A DNA stretch of 64,000 bases from Nitrospinaceae bacterium UBA3496 (lineage in GTDB: Bacteria > UBA8248), in NCBI GenBank assembly GCA_002377645.1, contig DFQF01000070.1, positions 34,244 through 98,243 on the forward strand, written 5' to 3'. This document shows positions 15,205 to 23,827 of the stretch, one piece after another. A program made the translations under genes and the position numbers. The notes under the pieces were generated by a model that saw nothing but the letters and a program-made list of their open reading frames with translations, did no database searches and was not told where the DNA came from. The number at the start of each line of letters is the position of its first letter. Within the stretch, counting starts at the first letter, position 1.

Positions 15205-16959
15205 ATGGAAAAAAGAAGATTACGTTTAGAAACCTTAGCACAGATAGTTTCTAAAAATTACGACCTCAACCTTGAATACGCGAACTCTGATTCACAAAAT
15301 CTATCGAATTCAAAACAACAAGACATCCAAATTGAAAAACCTGAAACATCCCTTAAGATCCTAAGTGGAAAAACAAATGAAAATCATTTCTTGAAATACC
15401 AAAAAGGTATGACCTTAATTCAAGCTGCTCACTTAAGATTCAAAGAAAAGAAATGGCTAACTCAGATTTTATCTGACAACAAAGAAAAACCTGGGATTTT
15501 TCGTTTGTGGCATACATTGGATGATACTAGATGCGAGAATCTTCTAACGTCCTTTCTTCCTGGAACAAAAAAGAATCTAATAGAGTTTATTAAACCTTCT
15601 ATTGAATCTGCGAACTATTCTATAAAAACAGGAGAATTACCTCTTATTCAACAAATTCAACTAGGGATTTATCTAACAGGAGCAGTTTACATACGAGAAA
15701 CAACTGAAAAAGATTTAGATCTTCAAACAATGAAATTACTTGACCCAAAGATCTTAAAAACTCTAAAAAATTTAAAAAACAAAATTAAAGACGCTTGTGA
15801 AACTACAGACGGAGAAATTACTTATAAGTGTTCACACGAAATATATGATTTTCTAAACCAGCAGTTTCACGAAAAGGATAAAGAAAATTTCTCAGAGGAC
15901 ACACTCCTAGATTCTGAAATAGAAGGAATTGACGAAGAAAAAAATGACTCAAATGACACCGAAGAAAATCAAACTCAAGAGGCTATAATAAACAATGAAG
16001 ATCAAGAAGAATTAATCTCTTTCACTGAAGAAGAAGCAACTACATTAGGCCACTGGTCTACCCCTTGGTTTCAATTAGAAAACAAAAAGAAAGAAATCCA
16101 TCCTTCTGCAGTTGTTCAAGACGAACAAACTATTATGACACCTCCCGAGGGGAAATCATCCGAATATTCAGAAATTTTAGAAAATATTTCAAGCGAAATT
16201 AAAGTCTTAACTGCAAAACTTTTACAGATTATTCAAGAGAGAACTTACACACGATATGTAGGAAACTACAGATCAGGAAAACTGAACGGCCATAAACTTT
16301 GGAAACAGAGACTAGAAAAATTTAACCTCTTTCAAAGAAGAGAAGAACCCGAAAAATTAGATATATGTTTCAGTTTGCTGGTTGATGAAAGTGGTAGTAT
16401 GAACAGAGAATCTAAATATCTCGCAGCAAGAGAAGCTACTGTTGTATTCGCTGAAGTATTAGATCGTATTCGTGTACCTTTTGAAGTTATAGGATATTCA
16501 ACCGAAAATTCAGAGGCAGCAATGGCAGCTTCACTTGGCCATATCCCGGCTTTCAAATTTAGGCATATACGTCATTCCAAATTACAGCATAGAATATACA
16601 AATCATTTGACGATACATTTTCACATACAAAAAATAGGCTGGTAAATATTTACCCTCGCTTTAACAACTGGGATGAAGAACATCTTCTTTTTGCATTTAA
16701 AAGAATTACACAAAGAAATGAAAAGGAGAAAATTATTATTATCACTTCAGATGGTCAGCCTAATGGTGATGCTTCACACCTTATCTCAACTGCTACTCAA
16801 ATCTCAAAAAACGGTGTTAGACTCATAGGCGTAGGGGTTGTAGACTCTTTTGTCGAACAAATTTATGAAAATCATATAGTAGTTAAAGAATTGTCACAGT
16901 TGACTCAAGAGATTGTACAAATCCTAAGAAAAGAATTACTGGAAAACAAATCGATATGA
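15205..16959 (+). CDS. CobT/CoxE-like von Willebrand A domain protein
   Basis: A 584-residue cytoplasmic protein. The C-terminal third is a VWA domain with MIDAS motif DESGSM at 394-399, preceded by the typical GKLNGHKLWKQ and FQRREEPEKLDICFSLL. Residues about 223-277 are strongly acidic (many D/E), like the linker in CobT-type chelatase subunits; simple CoxE proteins are shorter. The N-terminal half is helical and not recognised. It lies 11 bases after the AAA+ partner, and its TGA overlaps the yqeC ATG. Role inferred: a chelatase or activator pair for a molybdenum-containing enzyme. Confidence 0.82.
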   Translation: MEKRRLRLETLAQIVSKNYDLNLEYANSDSQNLSNSKQQDIQIEKPETSLKILSGKTNENHFLKYQKGMTLIQAAHLRFKEKKWLTQILSDNKEKPGIFRLWHTLDDTRCENLLTSFLPGTKKNLIEFIKPSIESANYSIKTGELPLIQQIQLGIYLTGAVYIRETTEKDLDLQTMKLLDPKILKTLKNLKNKIKDACETTDGEITYKCSHEIYDFLNQQFHEKDKENFSEDTLLDSEIEGIDEEKNDSNDTEENQTQEAIINNEDQEELISFTEEEATTLGHWSTPWFQLENKKKEIHPSAVVQDEQTIMTPPEGKSSEYSEILENISSEIKVLTAKLLQIIQERTYTRYVGNYRSGKLNGHKLWKQRLEKFNLFQRREEPEKLDICFSLLVDESGSMNRESKYLAAREATVVFAEVLDRIRVPFEVIGYSTENSEAAMAASLGHIPAFKFRHIRHSKLQHRIYKSFDDTFSHTKNRLVNIYPRFNNWDEEHLLFAFKRITQRNEKEKIIIITSDGQPNGDASHLISTATQISKNGVRLIGVGVVDSFVEQIYENHIVVKELSQLTQEIVQILRKELLENKSI

Positions 16960-17804
16960 AAAACACTTTTTTCAAATCAAATTTATTAAAAGCACTCGGC
17001 ATACAAAAGGGGAACACTATTTCTGTGGTTGGAGGAGGAGGCAAAACTAGTATTATCAACAAACTTGCCAAAGAAGCCTCTGAATTTCATTCATGTCCTA
17101 TTTTGATTACGACTACAACAAATATCTTTTCTCCCGACAAAGAACTAAAATTTACTACTATCCTGGGCAAAGATGACACAATCGATACAATGATAAAAAA
17201 AGAAACCAGTAATAAAAAAAAAATTTTCACACTCGCCAGGAAAAGAATCGGAGAAGAAAAAATCCCAAATCAACCTAACAAAAATCTAAAAAAAATGAAG
17301 TTGAAAGGATTCGAAAATGAAAAAATCAAACGATTTATGTCTAAAGAGAGAATTCTTTTTGTTGAAGCTGATGGTTCTAAAGGTCTACCAATTAAAGCTC
17401 CAAATAAGAATGAACCAGTAATTCCAATGGAATCAGACTATATTTTGGGAGTTATTGGCTTAGATGCAATCGGCTTATCTGTTTCAAAAGAAAATGTTTT
17501 TAGGTTGAAACATTTTTGTAAGATAACTGGTCTAAAAGAAAGGATGAAAATTAGCCCAGAAAGTTTAGGTCTTTTAATTAAACATCCTAATGGAATTTTT
17601 CAAAATTCTCCTAAAAATGCTAAAAAAGCTATTATTTTGAATAAGGCTGATTATATTGAAAATCTAGACGAAATCGAAAAAATCGCATATATTATCAATG
17701 AAAAGGGAGACTTCCCTATGACACTGACAGATAGACTTATAGTAACGAGTTGTTCTTGGAATACTAGTTTGATATATATGCATGACCAAAATCGAAATCA
17801 ATAA
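16956..17804 (+). CDS. yqeC: YqeC-family selenium-dependent molybdenum hydroxylase maturation protein
   Basis: A 282-residue YqeC protein with a P-loop-like VGGGGKT at residues 25-31, ILITTTTNIFSP, FVEADGSKGLPIKAP and VIGLDAIGLSVSKENVFR, all characteristic of the family. YqeC is predicted to handle nucleotide or selenium chemistry for Mo-hydroxylase cofactors; its reaction is not established. ATG at 16956 overlaps the preceding stop (ATGA). YqeC beside YqeB and XdhC is the known context of this family. Confidence 0.87.
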   Translation: MKNTFFKSNLLKALGIQKGNTISVVGGGGKTSIINKLAKEASEFHSCPILITTTTNIFSPDKELKFTTILGKDDTIDTMIKKETSNKKKIFTLARKRIGEEKIPNQPNKNLKKMKLKGFENEKIKRFMSKERILFVEADGSKGLPIKAPNKNEPVIPMESDYILGVIGLDAIGLSVSKENVFRLKHFCKITGLKERMKISPESLGLLIKHPNGIFQNSPKNAKKAIILNKADYIENLDEIEKIAYIINEKGDFPMTLTDRLIVTSCSWNTSLIYMHDQNRNQ

Positions 17805-17827
17805 CTATTTGATACAGGAATTTTCAA

Positions 17828-18961
17828 ATGTCAAAGAGTATTTTCAATACCATGGAAGATTTAATACAAAAGGGTGAATCCGCTTCTATTGCAACAATAG
17901 TGAATCGTAAAGGCTCCGCGCCTATGAGCAGTGATGCAAAAATGTTAGTGCATAAAGATGGAACTATCGAGGGTACAGTCGGCGGAGGCTGTCTTGAAGC
18001 CGAGGTATGGCAAACTGCCATGGACGTTTTGGAGAACAAGAAATCAGAAAAACTCCGTTTTGACTTAACAGAGCAAGATGCAGCGGACAGCGGACATATT
18101 TGCGGAGGAATTGTCGAGATTTTCGTAGAGCCCTTAGAAAGTTACAGTATCGAACTACTTTCAGCCGTCAATAAAATTAGACGAACAGGTGGGAGTGCTG
18201 CAATGGCTACACAGATATCACCTTCTGAGAAAGAAAATAATAAACTTTTAATTTTAAAAGATGGAAGCACAGTTGGGAGTTTATCCAAATATGAAGCCGA
18301 AATTTGGAGAGAAAGTTCACGAATCATGAGAGAAGGTCAACCCATAACTTTAGAATTTGACAAACAAAAAACAGACAATAACAACTCAAAAAAAACACGT
18401 GCGACAACAGAGATCTTCGTTGAACCTATAACTACTCAACCTAAAATTTTTCTGTTTGGAGGAGGCCACGTTTCATTTTGCGTAGCTCAAACTGCTCACA
18501 TGGCAGGATTTCGCACATCTATTGTAGAAGATAGACCTAGCTTCGCAAATAAAGAAAGATTTCCAATGGCTGAGGACTTCTACGTAGGTGAATTTCCAGA
18601 AATATTTAATTCCCTTGAAATAGACGAGTCTAGCTATCTAGCAATTATTACACGTGGACATGCAAATGATGAAATAGTTTTGGAATGGGCACTTTCTACT
18701 CCTGCTCGCTACATTGGAATGATAGGGTCTAAAAGTAAGGTGCTTCTCACATATAGACATTTGCAGGAAAAAGGCTTTAGAAGAAAAGAACTTATAGAAA
18801 AAGTACATGCTCCTATCGGCCTAGATATAGGCGCAGATAGCCCAGGAGAAATTGCTGTTTCGATCGTTGCAGAATTAATTAAAGATAGAAGACTAGGTCA
18901 AGAATTAGCTCTAAAATCAATTCAATCTAAACGAGTACCTTTCCCAAAAGAAAAGAAATAG
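17828..18961 (+). CDS. xdhC: XdhC/CoxF-family molybdenum cofactor maturation protein
   Basis: A 377-residue XdhC-family protein. The N-terminal XdhC_CoxI domain has ATIVNRKGSAPMSSDAKML, GTVGGGCLEAEVW and SGHICGGIVEIFVEP. The C-terminal Rossmann domain has FLFGGGHVSFCVAQTAHMAGF, IVEDRPSFANKERFP, ITRGHANDEIVLEWAL, IGMIGSK and APIGLDIGADSPGEIAVSI. XdhC binds molybdopterin cofactor, supports its sulfuration and loads it into xanthine dehydrogenase-type enzymes; CoxF serves CO dehydrogenase. It completes a five-gene set, but no large Mo-hydroxylase subunit occurs within this window. Confidence 0.9.
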   Translation: MSKSIFNTMEDLIQKGESASIATIVNRKGSAPMSSDAKMLVHKDGTIEGTVGGGCLEAEVWQTAMDVLENKKSEKLRFDLTEQDAADSGHICGGIVEIFVEPLESYSIELLSAVNKIRRTGGSAAMATQISPSEKENNKLLILKDGSTVGSLSKYEAEIWRESSRIMREGQPITLEFDKQKTDNNNSKKTRATTEIFVEPITTQPKIFLFGGGHVSFCVAQTAHMAGFRTSIVEDRPSFANKERFPMAEDFYVGEFPEIFNSLEIDESSYLAIITRGHANDEIVLEWALSTPARYIGMIGSKSKVLLTYRHLQEKGFRRKELIEKVHAPIGLDIGADSPGEIAVSIVAELIKDRRLGQELALKSIQSKRVPFPKEKK

Positions 18962-19043
18962 AAGGTAATCCTGTAAAAAAATTAACGAAGTATAGATTCA
19001 TGCTTTATGTCAGATAAAACCATCACTCAAAAAGGAGGATGCT

Positions 19044-19574
19044 ATGACACAAAGAGATTTCCACATGGAAGATATGAAAAAGAGATATGCAAAATTCAGT
19101 GAAATGAAACTATCCAAACAAGCTTTTGTCGACACACGTCTTCCCGAACACGAAAGAGATTTGTACAATGTGATTGGCAATGGAGTATCTGAAGATCCTG
19201 AACTAAAACCATCGATCGATACAGTTGAAGGGTTTAATATCCACTACGTTGGTGCCGAACCAGGAAAAGGAGCAGCGTTACACACACACACTACAGTCGA
19301 AGTATTTTTTGCTATGTCTGGAAAATGGTCGGTATACTGGGGAGAAAATGGAGAAAACAATATAGAACTTGATACCTTTGATATTATTTCAGTCCCTGAA
19401 GGAGTTATGCGAGGATTCAAAAATATCGGCGACTCATATGCAAATTTGATGGCAATTCTAGGAGGAAACGACCCTGGAAAAATAGGTTGGGCAAAATCTG
19501 TTCTTGACCTTGCCGAGAAATCTGGATTGCGCCTTGATAGTTCCGGGAAAATCGTAGAACTAAATTCTACATAA
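19044..19574 (+). CDS. Cupin-domain protein
   Basis: A 176-residue single-cupin protein. The first cupin motif is GAALHTHTTVEVFFAMSGKWSVYWG (two His and a Glu as possible metal ligands). The second, DIISVPEGVMRGFKN, lacks the usual final His. The substrate is unknown; an enzyme or ligand-binding role is possible. It has a strong ribosome site (AAGGAGG) before ATG at 19044, follows xdhC by 82 bases, and is convergent with dam. No gene is visible in the 90 bases that follow it. Confidence 0.75.
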   Translation: MTQRDFHMEDMKKRYAKFSEMKLSKQAFVDTRLPEHERDLYNVIGNGVSEDPELKPSIDTVEGFNIHYVGAEPGKGAALHTHTTVEVFFAMSGKWSVYWGENGENNIELDTFDIISVPEGVMRGFKNIGDSYANLMAILGGNDPGKIGWAKSVLDLAEKSGLRLDSSGKIVELNST

Positions 19575-19632
19575 AAATAGTCAAAGAAACTCTAATTAGC
19601 AGAGATAGAGGAAAAGATTTTTCGTGATTTTA

Positions 19633-19670
19633 TCATTTCACTTTTGGTACCATTTCCTGCAATCTCAAAA
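19633..19670 (-). repeat. pdxA-like 38-base repeat, copy downstream of dam
   Basis: This 38-base stretch matches pdxA at 20559-20596 ungapped at 32 of 38 positions, in the same orientation, with exact ends of 11 and 15 bases. On the minus strand it reads FEIAGNGTKSEM in one frame against FEIAGKGIASEM in PdxA. It overlaps the last bases of dam but lies in another frame. It looks like a decayed fragment of a pdxA 3' region. Confidence 0.7.
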
Positions 19671-20465
19671 AACAGCAATAATTTCATCTACCTTTTTTCT
19701 ACTTGCTGATTTACTTGCTATGATTCTTTGTACACTAATCTTGTAAATCTTTGATTTCTTATACATTTGTCTCGTGATTCTTAAATCATGGTTTGAAATT
19801 ATGCATTGTATGCCTCTACCTCTAGATTCTTCTGCATTCCTAGCCAATCGACACTGGTCCTCAAGGTCAAAATCATCTTTTGAGTAGGAAGTAAAATTTG
19901 AAGTGGCCGAAAAAGGCACATAAGGTGGATCACAGTAAATGATATCCCCTTCCCTTGTTTCTTTGAAAGTATCTTCGAAATCCTGACACTTGAACTTTGC
20001 TCGTTTAGCTTTTTTAGCAAAATCAAACATCTCTTCTCTAGGAAATCTTGGAGATTTATATCTTCCATAAGGAACATTAAAGAATCCCTTGCGATTGTAA
20101 CGACAAAGTCCATTAAATGCGTGTTTATTCAGATAAACGAACAAAGCACTTTTCACCATATCATTAGAGTCTAGAGAGTTAAATTTTTCTCTCAATTCAT
20201 AAAATTGCGATTTAGAATTATATTCTCCAGTAAAATATTTTTCTGTTAAAACAACTAATTCCTGAGGGTTCTTTTTCAGATTTTTATACAAATTGATTAA
20301 ATCAATGTTTTTGTCACAGAGGAGATATTTCTTGAAACTATTATTCAAAAACAAAGCGCCCGAACCAACAAAAGGTTCTACTAGCCGTTGTCCTTCTTCG
20401 AAATGTTCTTTTATGTTCAAGGCAATCTTTGACTTGCCACCTGCCCATTTAAGAAATGCTTTCAT
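19665..20465 (-). CDS. dam: DNA adenine methylase (Dam family)
   Basis: A 266-residue D12-class N6-adenine methyltransferase. KWAGGKSKIALNI opens the protein, the SAM-binding PFVGSGALF is at 31-39, AFNGLCRYNRKGFFNVPYG lies mid-protein, and catalytic DPPY is at 179-182. It ends with KVDEIIAVF in place of the longer Dam tail. By family it probably methylates GATC, as an orphan or as part of mismatch repair or cell-cycle control; no restriction partner is visible. ATG at 20465 has AGGAA upstream. It lies between two pdxA-related direct repeats, which hints at insertion or duplication. Confidence 0.9.
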   Translation of the reverse strand: MKAFLKWAGGKSKIALNIKEHFEEGQRLVEPFVGSGALFLNNSFKKYLLCDKNIDLINLYKNLKKNPQELVVLTEKYFTGEYNSKSQFYELREKFNSLDSNDMVKSALFVYLNKHAFNGLCRYNRKGFFNVPYGRYKSPRFPREEMFDFAKKAKRAKFKCQDFEDTFKETREGDIIYCDPPYVPFSATSNFTSYSKDDFDLEDQCRLARNAEESRGRGIQCIISNHDLRITRQMYKKSKIYKISVQRIIASKSASRKKVDEIIAVF

Positions 20466-20499
20466 GAAGTGATTCCTGAACTATATCTAAAAAAATTGA

Positions 20500-21552
20500 T
20501 TAAGAATTCTTTTTTGCTCTTACCATTTTAGATGCCAGTAATAATGCATCTACCATACTCATTTCACTTGCTATACCCTTCCCTGCAATCTCAAAACCAG
20601 TTCCGTGCTCAACTGATGTGCGGATTATCGGCAAACCAAGAGTAACATTCACTGCATGAACCACTGCACCTTTCTTTTTAAAATTAAAACCTATCATTTT
20701 GCCTGGGATATGCCCTTGGTCATGATACATCGCTATCACACCATCAAAAACACTGTCTCTATTCATTGAAAAGACTACATCAGGTGAAATAGGACCAGTA
20801 ATGTCTATTCCAAGAGTTTTTAATTGATTAACTGCGGGAACAATTTCTTTAATCTCTTCAGAACCAAATAATCCACCTTCTCCACAATGTGGATTTAATG
20901 CAGCAACTCCTATTCTAGGATTTTTAAAACCCATGTATTGCAAAGAATCAGAAAAAACTTTTCCTACATGTATAATTTGTCTTTTTTTTACTTTTTTCAA
21001 AGCATCTTTCAAACTACAGTGGGTAGAAACGTGTGCAATTTTCAATTTAGGATGACAAAACATCATCACAGGTTTTTCCCCTCCAACCAAAGAAGTTATA
21101 AATTCTGTATGTCCAGGAAACATATATCCAGCAGAATTAAAAGCCTCTTTGTGAATTGGTCCTGTAACTATTGCATCGCAGGATCTTGCTTTTACTAACT
21201 CTACTCCTACCTCAATATACTCCGCAGAGGCTTTTCCGAAAGAAGAACGCACTTTCCCAAACATTTTTTCACTCATTTTTACATTCTTAAGATCAATCAC
21301 AGGAGAAAAATTTAATTTTTCATTTCGTAGTTTAAGAATTTCTGATGAGTCTATTGCTCTCAATCGATTACGTATTCCCATCTTTTGTGCATGTAATTTC
21401 AACACTTTCAAATCACCAATGACAATAGGGAAACAACATTTCCTGACTTTCAAATTCAAGAGAGCTTTCAAACATACTTCTGGTCCAACCCCAGCAGGAT
21501 CACCCATTGTAATCGATAAAACAGGCAGTTTATTCAAGAGGATAACTTTCAA
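20500..21552 (-). CDS. pdxA: 4-hydroxythreonine-4-phosphate dehydrogenase
   Basis: A PdxA of up to 350 residues, acting in the DXP-dependent route to pyridoxal phosphate. LPVLSITMGDPAGVGPE, VTGPIHKEAFNSAGYMFPGHTEFI, GVAALNPHCGEGGLFG, DVVFSMNRDSVFDGVIAMYHDQGH and TSVEHGTGFEIAGKGIAS are all family signatures, including the zinc-binding His residues. The start is uncertain: TTG at 21552 or TTG at 21537, where the latter places the protein's start as usual just before LPVLSITMGDP. Neither has a strong ribosome site. A short diverged copy of its 3' region lies at 19633-19670. Confidence 0.94.
   Translation of the reverse strand: MKVILLNKLPVLSITMGDPAGVGPEVCLKALLNLKVRKCCFPIVIGDLKVLKLHAQKMGIRNRLRAIDSSEILKLRNEKLNFSPVIDLKNVKMSEKMFGKVRSSFGKASAEYIEVGVELVKARSCDAIVTGPIHKEAFNSAGYMFPGHTEFITSLVGGEKPVMMFCHPKLKIAHVSTHCSLKDALKKVKKRQIIHVGKVFSDSLQYMGFKNPRIGVAALNPHCGEGGLFGSEEIKEIVPAVNQLKTLGIDITGPISPDVVFSMNRDSVFDGVIAMYHDQGHIPGKMIGFNFKKKGAVVHAVNVTLGLPIIRTSVEHGTGFEIAGKGIASEMSMVDALLLASKMVRAKKNS
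20559..20596 (-). repeat. 38-base direct repeat, copy inside pdxA
   Basis: This is the intact counterpart of the repeat at 19633-19670, and encodes FEIAGKGIASEM in PdxA. The two copies flank dam with starts 926 bases apart. Similarity stops abruptly on both sides. Confidence 0.7.
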
Positions 21553-21648
21553 AAATTAAAAACTATTTTCAGTATTGACGTAAGGGAACATATAAACAAA
21601 TATATTGTATCAAATTTTGATTAACAACGAAAAATAAGGAATTAATAC

Positions 21649-22155
21649 ATGTCGCTTGGAGTTAGTGCTGCAAAAACACTACGCAAATTAAAAGAATTGA
21701 AATTTACTCATGTACTTATGATTCCAGATTCAGAGAGCAGATTACTTTATGAAGTTTTAGAAAAAGAAACCTCTATAGAATTGATTACTCCCTGTAGAGA
21801 AGGTGAGTCGATAGCGATAGCCGCGGGACTTTGGACTGGAGGTTGCAATCCGCTCATTGTCATACAAAATACAGGATTAATGGAAGCAGGAGATTCTCTT
21901 AGAGGATGTGGTATGGGACCTCGTGTTCCATTAAGAATGATAGTTGGGTGGAGAGGATATGGAGGAGCAATCTCAAATAAATTGCCTATAGACTCTGCAT
22001 ATACATATACAGAACCTTTAATAAATGGTTGGGGAATTCCATTTTGGCATCTTATGAAAGATGATGACTTGGAAGTAATAGAAAAAATGAATAAAACTGC
22101 TGAAGAAACTTCTATGCCTGCTGCTGTAATTACCGGATATACTTTTAAAGAATAA
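21649..22155 (+). CDS. ThDP-dependent decarboxylase, alpha (pyrimidine-binding) subunit, sulfopyruvate decarboxylase-like
   Basis: A 168-residue protein equal to the N-terminal PYR domain of ThDP enzymes. FTHVLMIPDSESRLLYEVL, PCREGESIAIAAGLWTGG (with the cofactor-activating Glu) and VIQNTGLMEAGDSLRG match ComD-type sulfopyruvate and phosphonopyruvate decarboxylase alpha chains. Its partner begins 12 bases downstream. The real substrate, a 2-oxoacid, is unknown. No coenzyme M or phosphonate gene is nearby, so a direct ComD role is doubtful. ATG at 21649 has AGGAA upstream. Confidence 0.8.
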   Translation: MSLGVSAAKTLRKLKELKFTHVLMIPDSESRLLYEVLEKETSIELITPCREGESIAIAAGLWTGGCNPLIVIQNTGLMEAGDSLRGCGMGPRVPLRMIVGWRGYGGAISNKLPIDSAYTYTEPLINGWGIPFWHLMKDDDLEVIEKMNKTAEETSMPAAVITGYTFKE

Positions 22156-22167
22156 AAAGGAACAGAA

Positions 22168-22752
22168 ATGATCGAAAGAATGGATATGCTGAAAGCTATT
22201 GCCACGAAAAGGACTGATGAAGTTGTAGTTATGACTATGACAACAACTCTCCAATGGCCTCTTGTTTCCGAACATGAACTTGACTTTGATTTTTTAGCTT
22301 TTGGCATGGGACATGCTGCAGATTTTGCGATGGGCATTGCGCTTTCTCAACCAAATAGAAAAACAATTGTCTTCAAAGGTGATGGTGGACTATTGATGAG
22401 TCTAGGTTCTATGATTACTCTTTCAAGATATGCCCCAGAAAATATGCTGATCTTTCTTCTTGAAAATAGATGTTACGAAATGGTTGGAGGTCAAGAATTT
22501 TCTCAGAGTGTGGACTTCGAAAAAATTGCATCAGGTTCTGGTTTTCAGAATGGCGGAAGAACCGGCAAAGGGAAAATTGAAAAAATCGATACTCTAAGTG
22601 AACTGGAAGAATCCCTTCCCCGCCTACTTACTGAGGCTGGACCACATTTCGTCATTGTTCCAGTAAAGAACAGTGAAAAACTTCCTCCTGTAAATCATTC
22701 TGATCATGCCCAAAGAATCGTAAATTTAAGAACTAATCTTCTCAAAAAATAA
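22168..22752 (+). CDS. ThDP-dependent decarboxylase, beta (diphosphate-binding) subunit, sulfopyruvate decarboxylase-like
   Basis: A 194-residue protein equal to the C-terminal PP domain of ThDP enzymes. FGMGHAADFAMGIALSQP and the ThDP motif GDGGLLMSLGS through LLENRCYEMVGGQ place it with ComE-type beta chains. It should form a heteromeric enzyme with the preceding alpha chain. It ends directly against the convergent MDR gene with no gap. The pair could serve catabolism of a C3-C4 oxoacid; that is inference from family and the surrounding catabolic genes. Confidence 0.8.
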   Translation: MIERMDMLKAIATKRTDEVVVMTMTTTLQWPLVSEHELDFDFLAFGMGHAADFAMGIALSQPNRKTIVFKGDGGLLMSLGSMITLSRYAPENMLIFLLENRCYEMVGGQEFSQSVDFEKIASGSGFQNGGRTGKGKIEKIDTLSELEESLPRLLTEAGPHFVIVPVKNSEKLPPVNHSDHAQRIVNLRTNLLKK

Positions 22753-23724
22753 TCACGGAAGAAGCACAACTTTTCCTAAAAATTTGCCACTTAAAACAAG
22801 CTCATGTGACTCATTAGATTCTTCTAATCTCATTTCTTTTCCAATGTGTGGGCGAATTTTTCCAGACATGAGAACCGAGGAAATTCTTGCCATGGCCTCT
22901 GGCAAATGAGGAGTTAAATTCCCCGAGGAAACACCGTAAATTCTAACATCATTTTTACTAGCAGCCCTTATAGAAAGTTCTACTGGAAAATCTTTTCCCG
23001 TACCCGTTCCGACCATTACAATACGACCATTTAAACCATAAAGTTCTAAGTCATCCTTAAGGTTATCACAAGCTGCAGTTTCAACTACAATATCTACTCC
23101 CTCTCCATTAGTTAATTCCGAAATTCTTTCTACAACATTCTCTACCCTGTAATTAATAGTCGCGTCAGCTCCTAACTGAAGACAAAAATTTGATTTTTCG
23201 TCTGAACTTACAGTTGCAAAAACACGGCAACCCAACATACATGCAAGTTGAATGGCAAGATGACCAACACCACCTGCTCCTCCTTGAATCAAAACAGTAT
23301 CTCCTGGCTTTGCCTCTCCTTTCAAAACTAAAGCGTTCCAGGCTGTTAAAAGAGGAATAGCAAGAGATGCCCCCTCTGAAAAAGTATAGTCATCAGGCAA
23401 TTTCCCCAAAAGAGGAGAACTCAAAACTGCATATTCTGCATAAGCACCCTGGCATCGACCCCATACCCTATCACCAGGCTTAAAATCTTCTACATTCTCT
23501 CCTACAGATTCAATAATACCTGCAAGATCACTGCCACAAATGTAAGGAAATTTAACTTGAGCTGATCGCGGATGATCTCCCATACGAATTGCTATTTCTA
23601 AAGGATTTACACCTATAGCTTCAATTTTCACTAGTACTTCATTATCTCCGGGAGTAGGTGCTGGGACATCTTCTATTGCCATTGGGGTTTCAAGTCCAAA
23701 TTCACTAACCATTATCGCCTTCAT
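22753..23724 (-). CDS. MDR-superfamily quinone oxidoreductase-like enzyme (copy 1)
   Basis: A zinc-free medium-chain dehydrogenase/reductase of about 323 residues. The GroES-like N-domain (PGDNEVLVKIEAIGVNPLEIAIRMG, GSDLAGIIESVG) and the NADP-binding domain (VLIQGGAGGVGHLAIQLACMLG, GADATINYR) are complete, and the zinc-ligand lobe is absent. Such enzymes reduce quinones, enoyl-CoA or enones. ATG at 23724 has AGGAG five bases upstream and is preferred to GTG at 23730. It is a paralogue of the genes at 23828-24802 and 29786-30760. Substrate unknown. Confidence 0.87.
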   Translation of the reverse strand: MKAIMVSEFGLETPMAIEDVPAPTPGDNEVLVKIEAIGVNPLEIAIRMGDHPRSAQVKFPYICGSDLAGIIESVGENVEDFKPGDRVWGRCQGAYAEYAVLSSPLLGKLPDDYTFSEGASLAIPLLTAWNALVLKGEAKPGDTVLIQGGAGGVGHLAIQLACMLGCRVFATVSSDEKSNFCLQLGADATINYRVENVVERISELTNGEGVDIVVETAACDNLKDDLELYGLNGRIVMVGTGTGKDFPVELSIRAASKNDVRIYGVSSGNLTPHLPEAMARISSVLMSGKIRPHIGKEMRLEESNESHELVLSGKFLGKVVLLP

Positions 23725-23827
23725 AAACACTCCTAAATTTTAGTATGTAAAAAGAAATTGCATACAAAAACTTCTAATTTTTAAAAAATCATAACATCTT
23801 AATTTACACAAATAATTTCCTGGTTTT

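Noticed and set aside
21747-22337. Minus-strand frame of 196 codons across the ThDP decarboxylase genes
   Set aside because: It is antisense to two genes with clear cofactor motifs, and its own sequence is low-complexity with no recognisable domain.
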